DNA of 64,000 nt from assembly GCF_963576545.1 (NCBI RefSeq), contig NC_083651.1, positions 12,135,886 to 12,199,885 on the forward strand. The letters are read 5' to 3'. The stretch comes from Limanda limanda (lineage: Eukaryota > Chordata > Actinopteri > Pleuronectiformes > Pleuronectidae). The translations under genes and the position numbers were made by a program. Positions 1 to 12,266 of the stretch are shown in pieces (the stretch's first letter is position 1; the number at the start of each line of letters is the position of its first letter). The notes under the pieces are model-generated. The model ran no database searches. It was not told the origin of the DNA and saw only the letters and a list, made by a program, of their open reading frames with translations.

Positions 1-296
1 ATCGAGGGGAGGAGAGGAATCTTCTGCCTCGCGTTCCCTCTGGTAGAAGGTCCTCGGTGAGCGGGTGGGCGATGCTCGGGAAGCTGGGTTTATGTGCTCT
101 GGATAAATAGATACTGTATATGCGTGTGTGATACTGCTGAGGGTGTTTCATTTGTTTGCTGGTTGGGTTTTTTCCTCTATTCCCTGCTCACCGGATCGAA
201 TATTCTCCAGGAGGCACCTGCTTCATCGCGGTAACCTGATTGCCCTTGCCTCTCTCGGCCAGATCTCACCTTTGAGACAGGACAACATGCATATTG

Positions 297-322
297 TGCG
301 TGTGTGTGTGTGTGTTTGTGTA
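297..322. repeat. (TG)n microsatellite
   Basis: Alternating TG with one interrupting T run. It produces spurious Cys-Val reading frames. Confidence 0.9.
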
Positions 323-1027
323 GAGAGGGTGTAGTCTGTGTGTAATGAGGGGCTGAGGTGTGGGGAGGTGATCCAGGACATCGTCTCATCGCAGTAAAAG
401 GTTCCTTACAGTTCTTCTGCTTCGGGGTCACCTTCAGAGGCACGAGCACTTCACAGCCTTATAAAATGTTACTGCCTGTGTGTGCACATGTGCCAGCAGC
501 ACTGTGTGATTTATTCATTTATTTATTCATTTATGATCACCACGATAGCGTGACTTTTACCTGGCCAGCTGGGCATAATCTTATCACGGCGGATGTTGAA
601 GCAGCAGGCGGAGAGACAGTCAGCGGGGAACGCGGCGGAAAGAGGACGGTGGCGTTCGCACCTCCTCCATCTGTTCCCTCCGACTGTCGGTCTGGAGGTT
701 GATAGATAGATGGAGAGGCAGCGATTAGAGCTGATATTATCCTGGAGAGCAGGGAGAGGAGGAATGAGCGGGGTGAGATAAGAAGTGCAGGGTGAGAAAA
801 TAAGATGGGTTCGCTCTCGCCTGAAACCTTCTCCATCTCTCGGTGTCTGTACGCCCGGGCCTGTACGTGACTGCATCGCACCTGTGCAGCCCGTTGTGTT
901 TGTGCTAAACACTCACACTCGGCTGTACGTCCTCGGGGAGAAGATGATAAAATCACACCAGAGAAAAGTGTTGCTCCAGCAGTTGACTCTTCCTGACACA
1001 TGTGTACAGTATCTGCACCTGTACTCG

Positions 1028-1047
1028 CACACACACACACACACACA
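1028..1047. repeat. (CA)n microsatellite
   Basis: Uninterrupted CA run of about ten units. Confidence 0.9.
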
Positions 1048-1527
1048 TGCACGTCAATCAAACACAGGCGGGCCCCAGTGCTCACAGTGTGAAGAGCACG
1101 ACTGACTCGTGTCCGTCCGGCGTCTAGAATGTCTCTCATGTCGAGGGACACATTTTTTTAAAGCCTATAAATTTAATGAGCGGTTGAGTAACTCATGAAA
1201 CGAGTATAACCACTGTAGGGTGGAGAAGAGCGACTCATTACTTTGAGGTCACCTATCACTCTCATCATTAACTAATCTCTCTCTTTCTGTGGCGCTCGTC
1301 CTCGCCCCCTGACCTCTCCTCCCCCTCCTCCTCCTCCTCGCCTCCCCTCCTACCCCCTACCCCCCGTGTCTCTCAAGTGCTCTCCAACCCGCTTCATCTC
1401 TGCTCACCAGAGTCGAAGCAAGCCAGGGTTCACATTGTTTTAATTCAATTAAAATTGACATCAATCTGCATGTGACGAATGAAATTTACATCCTCCCCAA
1501 TTAAACTTGCCTGACCTACCCCCCACT

Positions 1528-1528
<1 letters not shown>

Positions 1529-1568
<40 letters not shown>
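1529..1568. repeat. (CA)n microsatellite, about 20 units
   Basis: Perfect CA dinucleotide array preceded by a short C run. Confidence 0.95.
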
Positions 1569-1569
<1 letters not shown>

Positions 1570-1857
1570 CCTCAGTCCCCAGTTGTTATCATTATCCAGG
1601 CAGACGTGAAATTAAAATAATTTTTTTTTCTAATGGTGCCTTTTTGAAGTGTAGGTCAATAATTAAACAGAGGTTGCACATCTGGAAAAGATGCAGATAT
1701 TTCAGAGACCAGTGACAAATGCTACACACAACTTTACATGTCACTGTTGCATGAGCATTTTAGAGTCGTTACAGCAACTGCTTGAAATACATCAGTGTTT
1801 TTCATAACTTTCCCTAATAAAACAAAATTTGAGCATTATCTTTACTGCTTTGCCTTT

Positions 1858-2160
1858 GAGCATCGCAGGGGAGCTTGACACAATCCCAGCTGGCATTGGG
1901 TGAGGGGGTTGGGTACGCCCCCTGGAGAGGTCCCCGGTGTACCACAGGGCCGACATACAGAGACAAATAACCATTCATCTCACATTCACACTTACTGTCA
2001 GTTTAGAGTCTTCAATTAACCTAACACCAATCTGCATGTCTTGAAGAGGAAGCTGTACAAAAACCCACGCAGACATGGGGAGAACATGCAGGATTTGAAA
2101 CGGGAGCATTATTACTGTGAGGGAACAGTGAAAACCACTGTGCCACCCAGCTTCCTGGTT
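1858..2160 (-). repeat. Teleost interspersed repeat ending in (TGGA)n, copy 1
   Basis: The text contains the recognisable string of this common fish repeat: a 'ggccgacatacagagacaaa' block, then 'tcaattaacctaacaccaat', then 'acccacgcagacatgggga', and a 'ccactgtgccaccc' end. Minus orientation is defined by the copy at 41.2-41.6 kb that ends in TGGATGGA. Diverged with small deletions, so old. Its superfamily (LINE tail or SINE) was not settled. Confidence 0.7.
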
Positions 2161-2582
2161 TAACATACAGATGTGACAGTGGTATCTTATCATCTGACTC
2201 TTGACAGGTGAGGAAACATCGTTACCCTAAACATTTAACTCTTCCTTTCAACATTCAGCCCTAGATTTTTGATTGTTTTTGACATCTTTCTCATTTTTAA
2301 AAACCCAGTCGATTTTACAAGAATGCCATCTCCTTCAAATACCCAGAATTTAATCAAAGGATGGACCACTTGGAAATTCATTTTGAGTGAGAGTAAGCCT
2401 GAGATTGAATTTGAACTTGATATTAAATGGTGAAAGGAAGTAATTAAATTCCCAGTATAATGGCTTCCCTCGCAATCATTGAATGTTTCTGTATTTTGAC
2501 CAGAATAGCTTTGTTTTTTGTTAAAGCATTCTGTTTGCCAAGTTACCTTGACGGACATTTTCTTAAGCACTGCCCCTGGAAA

Positions 2583-2836
2583 CCTGCTGAAACACGGCAG
2601 GTGTAAGCCCACCCCTCACTGGTGCAAGTAAATCCAACGCGCTGAAAAGAAAAACAAAACACTGTGGTCATGTATTCTCCTGCTGACGGAAATCAGCCGT
2701 GTTGGGGCATCAATTCGCCTCCAATCCTTTGTCTCTGGAGAGGCCGGATCTCTCTCTCTCCCTCTGAGTACAGTATGTAGCTTATTACCTCAACACGCAT
2801 GTTCGAGCAGATTCTGTAAGCTGCAATTTTGCCTCA
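2583..2836 (+). repeat. Local diverged duplication, copy A
   Basis: Begins with cctgctgaaacacggcagg and later has a 'cttattacctcaacacgcat' block. Both strings recur in the same order and strand at 3017-3165 with a few substitutions and about 115 bp fewer in between. Confidence 0.6.
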
Positions 2837-3016
2837 ATTTTACATCCTGCTCCTGCTCTGAAAGATAAGGTCCCTTTGAACTGTTCGCTGGGAGAACGCT
2901 ACACATGAAGTTCAAAGCCTACATGTGAGTTTCTGTGCAATGTTGTGCCTTAAAGCAAAGTTGGAGTTTCTCCTACACTCAAATTTTTTCTACACCCTAG
3001 TAGGTGCTCATACAAG

Positions 3017-3165
3017 CCTGCTGAAACAAGGCAGGAAATCGACACCTTCTCTCTAAGAGTGCGAGTGTTTCTTTCCCTCTCTCGCCTTCGCTGTGTGCAG
3101 CCTATTGCCTCAACATGCATTATCCAGAAGTGTCTGTAAAACTGCTTTCAATTGTATCCAGTCCC
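3017..3165 (+). repeat. Local diverged duplication, copy B
   Basis: Contains cctgctgaaacaaggcagg at 3017-3035 and 'cctattgcctcaacatgcat' at 3101-3120, the counterparts of copy A. It directly abuts the MITE copy starting near 3166. Confidence 0.6.
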
Positions 3166-3474
3166 TTACTTTATATAACGATGGACGACTTGACAGGCCC
3201 CCAAAACTCTCCACCTGGTGGCCGGCTGCAGTATGCATCATAATTCATGCCTACTCCATGTTAACGAATTGGACGTGGACCAAATCTCAAACGTAAAATG
3301 TGGTTTCTGTGATATTTGGTTTTCTTATCACACTGATGTTCTTTCAAGAGTTTTCCTGTTCTAATTTGTTATTTGATGAGGGAAAAACATCAGGATTGAC
3401 GGCTGAGACTCACCCATGATTGGTCGAGTGTGTGCATTGACGGGATTTTGCTCAACGCAGCTCCAAGATGGCGA

Positions 3475-3886
3475 CACACTTTTATGGCTGGCTAGTGAAC
3501 CCAAGAGCAGATCACACAGACTGAGACGGGGATAGAGCTGGGTGGAGGAGGAAGCCGATCTGAGGGAGGATCCAGAGCAGAGGAGATCAAGAGGGCTTGA
3601 TGGTGATGACGAGGCAGAGCTTAGGTCTGGTCCAAAGCGATACAGGAGAGTTCAGGGTGGTGGTTGGACTCCTGCGATGAAGCAGGAGCGAGCAATGGAC
3701 AGAGGCAGAGGAATAGAGAGAAACACAGAATACTGACTGGCAAAACAAGGTGCTACAAACACGGCTGACTGAACTGAGTCTGTGATCTGAGTGTTGTGGG
3801 AGGATCCAGGTATTTGTAGCTGAAGAGGCTGATGGTGATGACTGGCAGCTGGTGGCCTGACTCCTTCACATCTCTCTGCTGTAATC

Positions 3887-3955
<69 letters not shown>

Positions 3956-4007
3956 GGAGGGGGAGAGAGACACACTGCGGCTCGGCAGAGGTTGAGGCCC
4001 TGTCACA
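3475..4007. mobile_element. Sequence inserted inside a MITE, origin unknown
   Basis: This block interrupts the MITE between its 'aagatggcgacac' and 'atctgagatatt' parts. It is purine-rich on the left, has a 64-aa open frame at 3542-3736 with no known domain, and a long CA array near the right end. Its termini and any target duplication were not resolved; it may be a fragment of another dispersed repeat. Confidence 0.45.
3889..3952. repeat. (CA)32 microsatellite
   Basis: Perfect 64-bp CA array followed by a GAGGGAGGGGGAGAGAGA purine run. Probably length-polymorphic. Confidence 0.97.
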
Positions 4008-5737
4008 TTCATATCTGAGATATTACAGCTTTATTTCTGTGCAGTGGGAGGAAGTGGAGACATATCGTCCAACTTTACTTACAGTCTATGTGACTATAAT
4101 ACAAAGTCCAGGATAAAGGTACAGAGAAGGTTGAAATCCTACATGTGAGTTGCTGTCGTTTTCTTTTTTTTTCACCTTAATGTGAGGTGAGCAGGTTCCT
4201 GTCGCCTCATTGTGAACACAGCAGTAGCTGCAGCAGAGCTAATGACCGTAGTGTGAAGTTTAAAGTGAACATCTGGCGGAGATGTTCTCGTGATTGAGCG
4301 TGTTACTTACAGTACAACACCTTGTACTCACATTAATGGGGTTTTCTCTCATTCTCGCCCCCCCCATATGGGCTCACTAATGAAGTTACAATACATTGTT
4401 GGCCATTTTTAAAACTGATCACGTTATGGCCTTTGTTATTCTGATCCTGCTGTAATCCCCCTTCTACTTGCCGGCAATCTAATTGTAATTGGGCCCTTAT
4501 GTCCTGACTCACTTCTCCCTTCAGACATTTGCCTTTCCCTTCCCTTCCTTTCTTCCCCTTCTCTCACACCCACCACCCCGTCACCCCACCCCCAAAAGGC
4601 ACCAGCTAATTTCGGGTGTGTTCAGGCGCTGGCTCGACAGAAGAAGTTTGCTCCCAGTTCTGTTATAGCCAGAGCGTTGCCAGCTGCTGTGCGGTTATGA
4701 AAAGGTTATACAAGGATATGAAAAGGCTGAAGGTCAATAAGAGGGTACTAACTAACCATCTCATTATACAGTGTCCTTAAGAAAAGAACACTCTAAAAAA
4801 AAAAAAAGACCTCCCTCCAATTAAAAGATAGGAAGGTGACCATTAACAACCACGGGGGACGGGGACAGAAAATACAGAGATTGTCACACGTTTGATCTCA
4901 GCCACAAAGCAGTAATAGACACGCTCTCCAGCAAACCCTGAAGTGTCCAAATTAATGAAGGACTACAATAGGTGTGTGTGAGCGTCTGTGGCTGTATTTG
5001 CATACAGGTTCATGCATGTGTGCACCCACAGAAGGTGAATGCAACATGTTAGACATGAAGTGTGGAGAACAGGAAATATGGGAATTTTCTGGTGGGTTTC
5101 TCAGCGCCGTACAAACCAAAAATAAACAACTTCAAACTTCTGACATCATACCTCTCTCACTACTATTTTTTCCTTCTCCTCCTGTCTCTGTGTTACACAC
5201 CAATTCCCTGTAATCTTGGAGCTTCATAAGATTGAAGCAACCCTTGCCCTCTCCACGTCTCTCCGTACTCTTAATCATACATGAAGTGTGCAGCCAGTGC
5301 CTGTGAGACCTGGGATGGAGGCACAAGGAGAACTCCGTTAATACTACCCGCAGAAGAAGAGCCTTTGTGCGCATGTGTTTGTGTGTGCACGCATTTGTAT
5401 TTGGTCTGTCCTGCCCACTCACCTCAGCGGCACTGAATAATATCCAGTCTGCATGTCCCTCTACATCATAGTTATTTTGGGCCCAGCAGCGTTGCCTCCG
5501 AGAATGTCAGTCATGTCAAAATAAGGGGGATTTTTTTTTTCAGTTCCTTCCAGTGAGTCCGTGACTAAACACCTTAACTGTCATTACCATTTTGTGTTGC
5601 CATCACTTTCTCTGGTTCACAATGGAAATGATGTCTTTACAGCAGCATTGCAGCTTCTCCTGCTCTGTCTCTCGCTCTCCTCCTCTGGCAGCCATGCATA
5701 GTTAGAGAGGCTGTCCGGGAAGTCAGTGTCAGCATCT

Positions 5738-5850
5738 ACAGTGTGTGTGTGTGTGTGTGTGTGTGTGCATACTTGTTTTAGTGCATGGTTGTGTACATCA
5801 CTGCAGCTGTCCATCTGTATGTTCATGCCTGTGTGTGTGTGTGTGTGTGC
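5738..5850. repeat. Two (TG)n microsatellites with spacer
   Basis: TG arrays at about 5738-5766 and 5829-5849, separated by ordinary sequence rich in TGCA and CATG. Confidence 0.9.
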
Positions 5851-6284
5851 GTGCTGTGTGTACACATCCATGCGTGCCTGCCCAGCTGTGATAAGTGCAA
5901 ATCAATGGTTGAGTTTCTCTTCAACCTGTTCCTCCCTGGAGCCAGTTGCAGACACATAGGTTTAAAGTCCAATCTCTTCTCTTAGCCACAGAAAAGATGG
6001 TTTCTCTAAAATCAGGTCGTCGACCAGATGAGATGATGGCTGCGGCACCAATTTTACATTTTTTTTCGGCTTAGCAGTGATCAGGTCATTACAGCAATCA
6101 CACTAATCTCTCTAATGTGATGGCAGGAGGTGTTTTTCTTTAACCCTAGAGTGTGATGTCAGATGGTAGCGGTGATGATGCTAAAATGGCTGAAAAGCCA
6201 AAGAGAAAACCTGGATTTCTGTGTTGTAGCAGTAATCCACTCTGCAATGGTTCTTCTTGACAAAGTGATAATTGTACTTTTCAA

Positions 6285-6635
6285 TTGTCGGTGGAGGCGG
6301 TGGACTAGGGAGAGGCGGTGGACTAGCGGCAGAAACTTGAACTGTGGGCAGAAAAGGTCTCTGGTTCGTCTCTGGTTCTACTCCACGGAGAAACAACTAA
6401 AAGACGAACCTGGATTGATCTGTCCAAAAATCCAAGAGGATTCTCCCTACTCTGTCTAGTGCCCCTGAGCAAGGCACCTATACTCCCCCAACATCTGCTC
6501 CCCGGGCGCCCACTGCTCTGTGTGTGTCCTGCACCAGATGGGTTAAAAGCAGAGGTTAAATTTCCCTCCTTGCATGAGTGTGCTTGTGCATGTCTGTGCA
6601 TGTGTTTGGGACAAATAAATGTATCTTAATTGTAA
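6285..6635 (+). mobile_element. tRNA-like SINE of teleost type
   Basis: The left end has 'ctagcggcagaaacttgaac' and a box-B-like 'ctctggttcgtctctggttc'. The body has the familiar fish SINE strings 'cccctgagcaaggcacc', 'gctccccgggcgcccactgc' and 'gatgggttaaaagcagaggt'. The 3' end is 'gggacaaataaatgtatctt'. A duplicated 'gaggcggtggactag' sits at the 5' edge. Box A is degenerate, so it is unlikely to be active. Confidence 0.7.
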
Positions 6636-8247
6636 TCTTTTCAAAAGACTGCTAAAGCAGCTTAGCAGTGGCAACAAGGCCCCTCTACACAAATTCTCCT
6701 TCTGGATGCGGTTTCACCTCATTAGCTATTTTGCCTGCTCAACCCAAAACTTGCCTGTGTAACATTGTCTCTGTTAGAACATGAATTTTTTTGATCGGCA
6801 ACCAAACTCCGAAGCATCCTAACTCTATCCATGTACGTCTTGGCCACTCATCCGGTGGCAGGTTTCCAGCTTTCATGATGCAGGAGATTGGCTTTTTTTC
6901 ATAATTGCGACCAAATCCTCACAAACACTTATTCTTAACTTTTTCTTTCAACGAAAAAGGGATCAACCTCACCTTGACTGTGAAAAAATAATTGCCAATT
7001 TTCTGTATTTCTAAGTTGTTGGGGTTTTTTTGTATTATGAATTGTCCTTTTGGATGGATCATATTTTCTAATGGGGTGTACACAACCTGCAAAACACCGG
7101 TGGCTGTAAGAGTACATAGGCTGTTAGTGTTGGAAGATCATTCTGATAAATGTCTCTGATTGCTGCATTCACTTTGCAGATATCACACACTCAAATGTGT
7201 ATGTAGTCAGATGCTCAACAGTAGGAAATGTGTTTTGTAATATGAAATATGTCTCTTCTCCTCTTCCACTCTTCCCTGTGCCGCCCTTTAGATTTGTCTC
7301 CTTCCTTCTCGCCTGTCACCACTCCTCTCTCCTAACTTCTTTTGTTGTCGCTCAAAAAGATAGGAGGTAGAGACAGGTAATTACTGTGGGCGAGGGCCGT
7401 TTCCCTGTCCTCTCATTTTCTTTATATTCTCTCCCACAAACCCCATTACCTTGCTCTCTCTCTCCATATTGCTCTCTCTCGCACTGTCTCTGTGGTTATT
7501 TTTAAATGCCCTCTAATTACCCACTTTAGCGAGATGAGTGAAACTAGCGGAGACCAAATCTATAGAAATACCGTATTATACAGATGTATTTTTTGGTTGA
7601 TAATGTATTTCCCTTCTCTGTCCGCATGGTTTTGAATCCCAGTGTGGCGCAGTGTGAGGGTTGGGTCCATTCCTGCAGTTGTTGTTTAGCGGTGCAGTGG
7701 AGCAGGCTTTATGCTGATTAACTGCATCACGTCTGATGGATTCCCAGCGACCTCTCCACCCCACAATATAGCTCTGGGAGCCTTTCATGGGAAAAAGGCT
7801 TCTCTTTTTAATTAGACAAGAATAGGAAATCTATTAGTGAATGCAGAGAAGGCTCAGCGCCGAATTGGGGATTGCTGAATGCTGCTGGTGTTGAACTAAC
7901 TATGGTCATATCCCCTGCCATTGCTGCAGGAATGGCAGGAGACAAGGGGATCTATCAGAGGAAAAAAAATATATCACAGAAATAAATGCTCCCATATCAG
8001 TAACAATAGGCCTTTTTCACAGCGGACATTTTGACTTGTTATAGCAGGAAAAGCCCAGGAGTTAACAGTAACATTTACAATGGCTTTGTTCTATCCATGT
8101 GTCCCAGTCATCCATGCATGATGACAGTGATCTAACATGAACAATAGCGAACATCAGGACCCTGAAAATAAATGGAATACAGCCCTCGCTGTGACATGTT
8201 AAAGGTCTTTGGCGATCCTGCCAAAACTGTATTTTTTTAATCTACCT

Positions 8248-9246
8248 CAGGGTTTCCCCCAGTGCTGTATAGGCCTGGCGGGCCGCCAGGCTCCCCCCCC
8301 CCCCCCAGGCTAAGCGTCGATTATTTAAAAAAAACAAAAAAATCCGTCACTCGCGCACATCAACAACACTTCACTTCCTCATTAAGCCCCGATCACAGAC
8401 ATGGCCCCGATCCCCAAGCAACCATCCTATTGGTCCAAACAGTCACATGTCCCACCCAGACCCATTCACTGACCCTCGGACATCAGAACGCTCCTTCAAC
8501 ACAGTGTTTTACTGAACATACGTCACCTTCACTGACCGTCAGACATCAGAACGCTCCTTCAACACAGTGTTTTACTGAACATAAGTCAAAACCAAACATA
8601 AACATAAACCTAGTCCGTTACACTATTAGGCTGCAGCTATTTGGTTTTATTTATTTAAAAATAGGGTACTTCTTATTTCATACATTTTCCACAAATATGA
8701 GGAGGACTCAAATAGCCCTACAAAGTTCTGTATTTAATTTATTTCAAAGTAGGCCGACACTTGCCTGTGTATTTTGTTTGTTTGTTATTTTGTTGCTTGT
8801 CTGTTTGAGTAGCTAGCTGAAAGCAAAGAAGTAGTAGGCTTACCTTTTATTGGTAACCAAACTGTTACGGTTCATTGTTTCTGAAATAAGAGGCCTGACT
8901 GCTATGTTAATGCAGCACAAAACAAAATGTAAACAAAGGCTCAAATATTAAAGTGCAAAACTGTAGGTTTAAACTAGCAACTCCAACGTGATAAAAATAA
9001 ATAAAAAAGAGGGCTTATAAGTTAAGTCATCAGTGCAACTCAAAAAGATATCAAAGTATCTATTTAACCCCTTATCAAAATAAAAAAGTTAGGTGTGCAT
9101 ATTAAACAAAGTGCAACATGTTTAGAGTATAAGAAACAATGGTGTCCAGCTCAAAATCCGACTCACCCCCCCCCCCCCCCCCCCCCCGCGGGTGCCTTCT
9201 AGCAGCCCTACCACCAGGCTTAGCAAGTTTTCTGGGGGAAACCCTG
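8248..9246. mobile_element. hAT-like non-autonomous DNA transposon, complete (999 bp)
   Basis: Perfect 15-bp terminal inverted repeats: cagggtttcccccag at 8248-8262 and its reverse complement at 9232-9246. The flanks carry the same five bases, TACCT, at 8243-8247 and 9247-9251, consistent with a target duplication. Inside are a subterminal hairpin (stem gcctggcgg at 8273-8281 against 8283-8291), C14 at 8293-8306, a two-copy 63-bp tandem repeat, an AT-rich middle and C22 at 9166-9187. The 184-aa frame at 8262-8816 has no transposase features. The hAT assignment rests on the TIR look; true hATs usually make 8-bp duplications, so it is tentative. Confidence 0.8.
8465..8583 (+). repeat. 63-bp tandem duplication inside the hAT-like element
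   Basis: Two adjacent near-identical copies starting ttcactgacc at 8465 and 8528, each holding 'catcagaacgctccttcaac' and 'acagtgttttactgaacata'. Only a few substitutions separate them, so the duplication is younger than most repeats here or internal to the family. Confidence 0.9.
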
Positions 9247-11694
9247 TACCTAGTGTTGTTGTATTTTAATATGCTGAATTTTTACACGCTAAACGTTGGC
9301 TTCACTTGGTTTTTACTTCAAAGCCATGAGAGAGTCCTGGATCAGTGCTCCTTCCAGCTAAGATTTAGCTGTCACAGAGAGAAGAGAAGATGCTTTCTTG
9401 AAATGACAGGGCTAGAAATAGTCTATAGTTTTTCTTTTCTTAATAAATCTGATTAAAATACCAACTAACCAACAGTGTATGTATCTTCATGAAAACAATA
9501 ATAAGTGGTGCCCGTCTTCTATTGACATGCTTTGCTGTCAATCTATTACAACCCATGAATTGGCTACATCGTTCCCATGGGTCAAATTAACATGGGCAGT
9601 GTAGTTTATCAGCTAAACACAACCTAACACATCCCGTATTGAAAATCCTCCCTGCCGCACCAAATGGGTATCGACCCACAGCTGGAAATAAAGAACAATT
9701 ACGGCTGAGTAAAGGCTCATTTATGCTGCCTTTACAAGAGATACGTCTGTTTCAAACAATGTATCCCTCACGACCCTCATACTTCGATGATTAGTTGACG
9801 TCAGCGTTTCTGACGTCAAGAAACGCACACTTTGTGGACGAGGTTGTTATAATGTAAAGAAAGAGGCAAAAGCAGCAGGTTGTCCCTGTGCCAGGCCGAA
9901 TCACACAGATGTATTCTTAACAATTAACAAATTCTCACCTCAAAAAGTTCTATCACTGTTGTATTTTTATTGTAAAGGAAAAATGTGTTTCCCAGTTTTG
10001 AAGACTTGTATCATTAGTACAGGAACAAGAAGACGTGCATGTTGTATGAGGCTCTATGATAAATAAATTAAAGAGGGCAGTCTTCTTGATAATCATTTTA
10101 TCTATGCTGCAGAACATAGCAGGGGTAGAAGAGAGCATCTGTGCCACTGCACTCTCGCCGGTCCAACCGCTCACTGCCTGCGAAGACACAGCCCAGCTTC
10201 AGTCTCTAAAACTTTGACTGTAAAAGAAACGTTCAATTTTTAATGCAGGTGCTGAACTTTCACTGGGTAATGTTTGCTGAATGATTCATTCAACGAGGCT
10301 TGCTTGTAGAGATGGATATCTGTGGTTTGTGTGAGGATGGCCTTATTTATGTAAGGTGCCGACTTTTCATCGTTTGTCCTGACTTGATTGAATGCTTCTT
10401 AATTTAGGTTGTCTTTGTCTTATTTAATTTTCTTTCCGCACTGTGACTCGTTCAGGCAGCAGATGCAGACTGTGAGACACAGAGACACATACTGTCTCCC
10501 TAAATGCTTTGCTTTGCGTTTCTGCACACTCCTCCAAGCGCCTTCATTTTGTGGCATCTGGGGCGTCTCACTGGGATAGCATGTTACATAATTAGCACCA
10601 AATTAACACTCAATTAGGCAACTCGTGTAGAGCGGGTGGGGACACACATCTTCAGAGGCTTTAGAAATCACATTAGAGTCTCATCCACAACCTGGTCTAC
10701 TGAGAACAGACTGTACGTCTCTTTCATAGAGACTCTCACACCTTTGTCAATAATGTGGTGTATCTACAATATCTTAAAGCAGCTCAAACTAAATGTGAGC
10801 TTGGCTTAAATGTTCGGCAACCCCCGATAGAAATCGAGATGGATGAGGCTTGACGAGATCTTTTTCTGTCATTTCAGCCAAAAAAAGCATTGGTTAATAA
10901 ATCAAGCCCTTATCTTTGCAGCTTATTATTCTTATCTTGGGGAAAAGAAGTAGTTTTTAGAAAGTTCCACTTGAAAGTTGAAACTTTATCTGCAATGGGG
11001 TCAAGTTCTAAATTCCTTATGTGTTCTGGGTTTCTGTTGAAACACAAAAAACAAACTCATCTGGCATGTTTCCTTTTCTGGAAACGACTTCAATCATGAG
11101 CACAGCGACCACTGATACCGCTTTTTCCTTTTTAAGTATTTGGGTTTTGTTGGCAGTTCAATATCTCATGCTGTAGAAAACACAAAAGATATCAAACAGA
11201 CACAAGTAACATCCAATCAACATGACTAGAAATGTCTTTTTGTCCCGATTTATACACTTCCGAATTTCTAATTTATATATCAACGATTCAGCCGGCGACA
11301 TTAAGAGTTTGTCTGTAAACCCTCAAACTGCAGGATGATTTAATAGTCCTCTCAGATCAGGCTCAAATCTGCTGAATCTGACCCGAAATCTGTCCGATTA
11401 CCATCTAATGTGCAGCATCAGCAGCAGCCTAGTAGAGACAAGCCACCAATACACCCAAATCTTATTGAAGCAATGTTTTTTCACAACATTTCACACAGGA
11501 GCATTTACAATTCCCTGCTCATATATTGAAAACATCAATAAACTCTTTCCTCCTCTCTGTAAACATTTGCTCTCTGCTGTAAAGCCTGAATCTCTTCCTC
11601 TCTCCACGCTTCTCTAACTTTTTCCGCACTCTCCTCGTCCGTCTCTTTTTTATTCATTTTTTTCACGCATGCTTAACCTATTCATACCTCTTTC

Positions 11695-11870
11695 CAGGGT
11701 GGGGCTCTTTATTTCATTAACAGCCGCTTGCACGCCAAAATTCATTATGCCAGCCTTCTGTTCTAGAGCACCCAAACATGCCAGTTAACGGGCGGAACAA
11801 ATTTCCTTCTTTTCAACCCGTCCTCCCTCGCTCTCCACCCCCTCTCCTGCTAATAAGTATGTTTAGGATG
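11695..11870. other. AT-rich unique block, possible conserved non-coding element
   Basis: Contains 'tttcattaacagccgcttgc' and 'ccaaaattcattatgccagc' with ATTA cores and no repeat similarity seen. Listed only because it resembles vertebrate intronic CNEs in texture; conservation was not testable here. Confidence 0.2.
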
Positions 11871-12266
11871 GGATTCACCTGCATCAAAGGCGGCCTGTGA
11901 AGAGGCCCACTTTGTATCCCTTGTCCGTGATTAGTCATTACTGTCAAACCCTCAGTGTCTCCCCCTGCTGAAACGCTTTGAAGCTCACAGGTGGCTGCAT
12001 TCCAAATGCAAATAACGCATATCCACATCTTTACATCCTTTCTAGTCTCCTCGCTCTTACAGAGTGCAAAAGTAAACTGCTGATTGTGCTTCCTCTCAGA
12101 GACCTAACTGCACAGAGTGGCTGCCTGTTTTATTCCCTTTTATCCGAGCTGGACAATTTGTTTTCTGTGACCCCCCATTTCACACATGGCTTTGTATGAA
12201 TTATGATTGCGTAGAAGGATGTTAAGATGGCTGTTACCACTGGCAGAAAGACGTGGCTGCCAGGTG

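Larger units (their letters stand above)
3166..4089 (+). mobile_element. MITE family 1 (termini atagactgta), copy with nested insertion
   Basis: The left part carries 'gatggacgact', 'acctggtggccggctgcagt' and 'tgattggtcgagtgtgtg'. The right part carries 'agtgggaggaagtggagac' and ends tacagtctat. Both parts match the intact copy at 53651-54085 in order. Between about 3475 and 4007 there is roughly 530 bp not found in other copies, including a 32-unit CA array, so something inserted into this element. Non-autonomous: no transposase frame. Confidence 0.75.

Noticed and set aside
1..1000. CpG-island promoter at the window start
   Set aside because: Some CpGs are present, but there is no sustained density, no initiator context and no first exon that I could recognise.
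537..1151. 204-aa minus-strand open frame, the longest in the window
   Set aside because: It crosses a CA microsatellite (giving a Val-Cys run), has a second overlapping minus frame of similar length, and shows no domain or gene context.
6285..6400. Functional tRNA gene
   Set aside because: Only a box-B-like string is present, no cloverleaf could be drawn, and the 3' part is a SINE body.
8262..8816. 184-aa frame inside the hAT-like element
   Set aside because: It starts in the inverted repeat, runs through poly-C and the tandem repeat, and has no transposase motifs such as a BED finger or hATC region.
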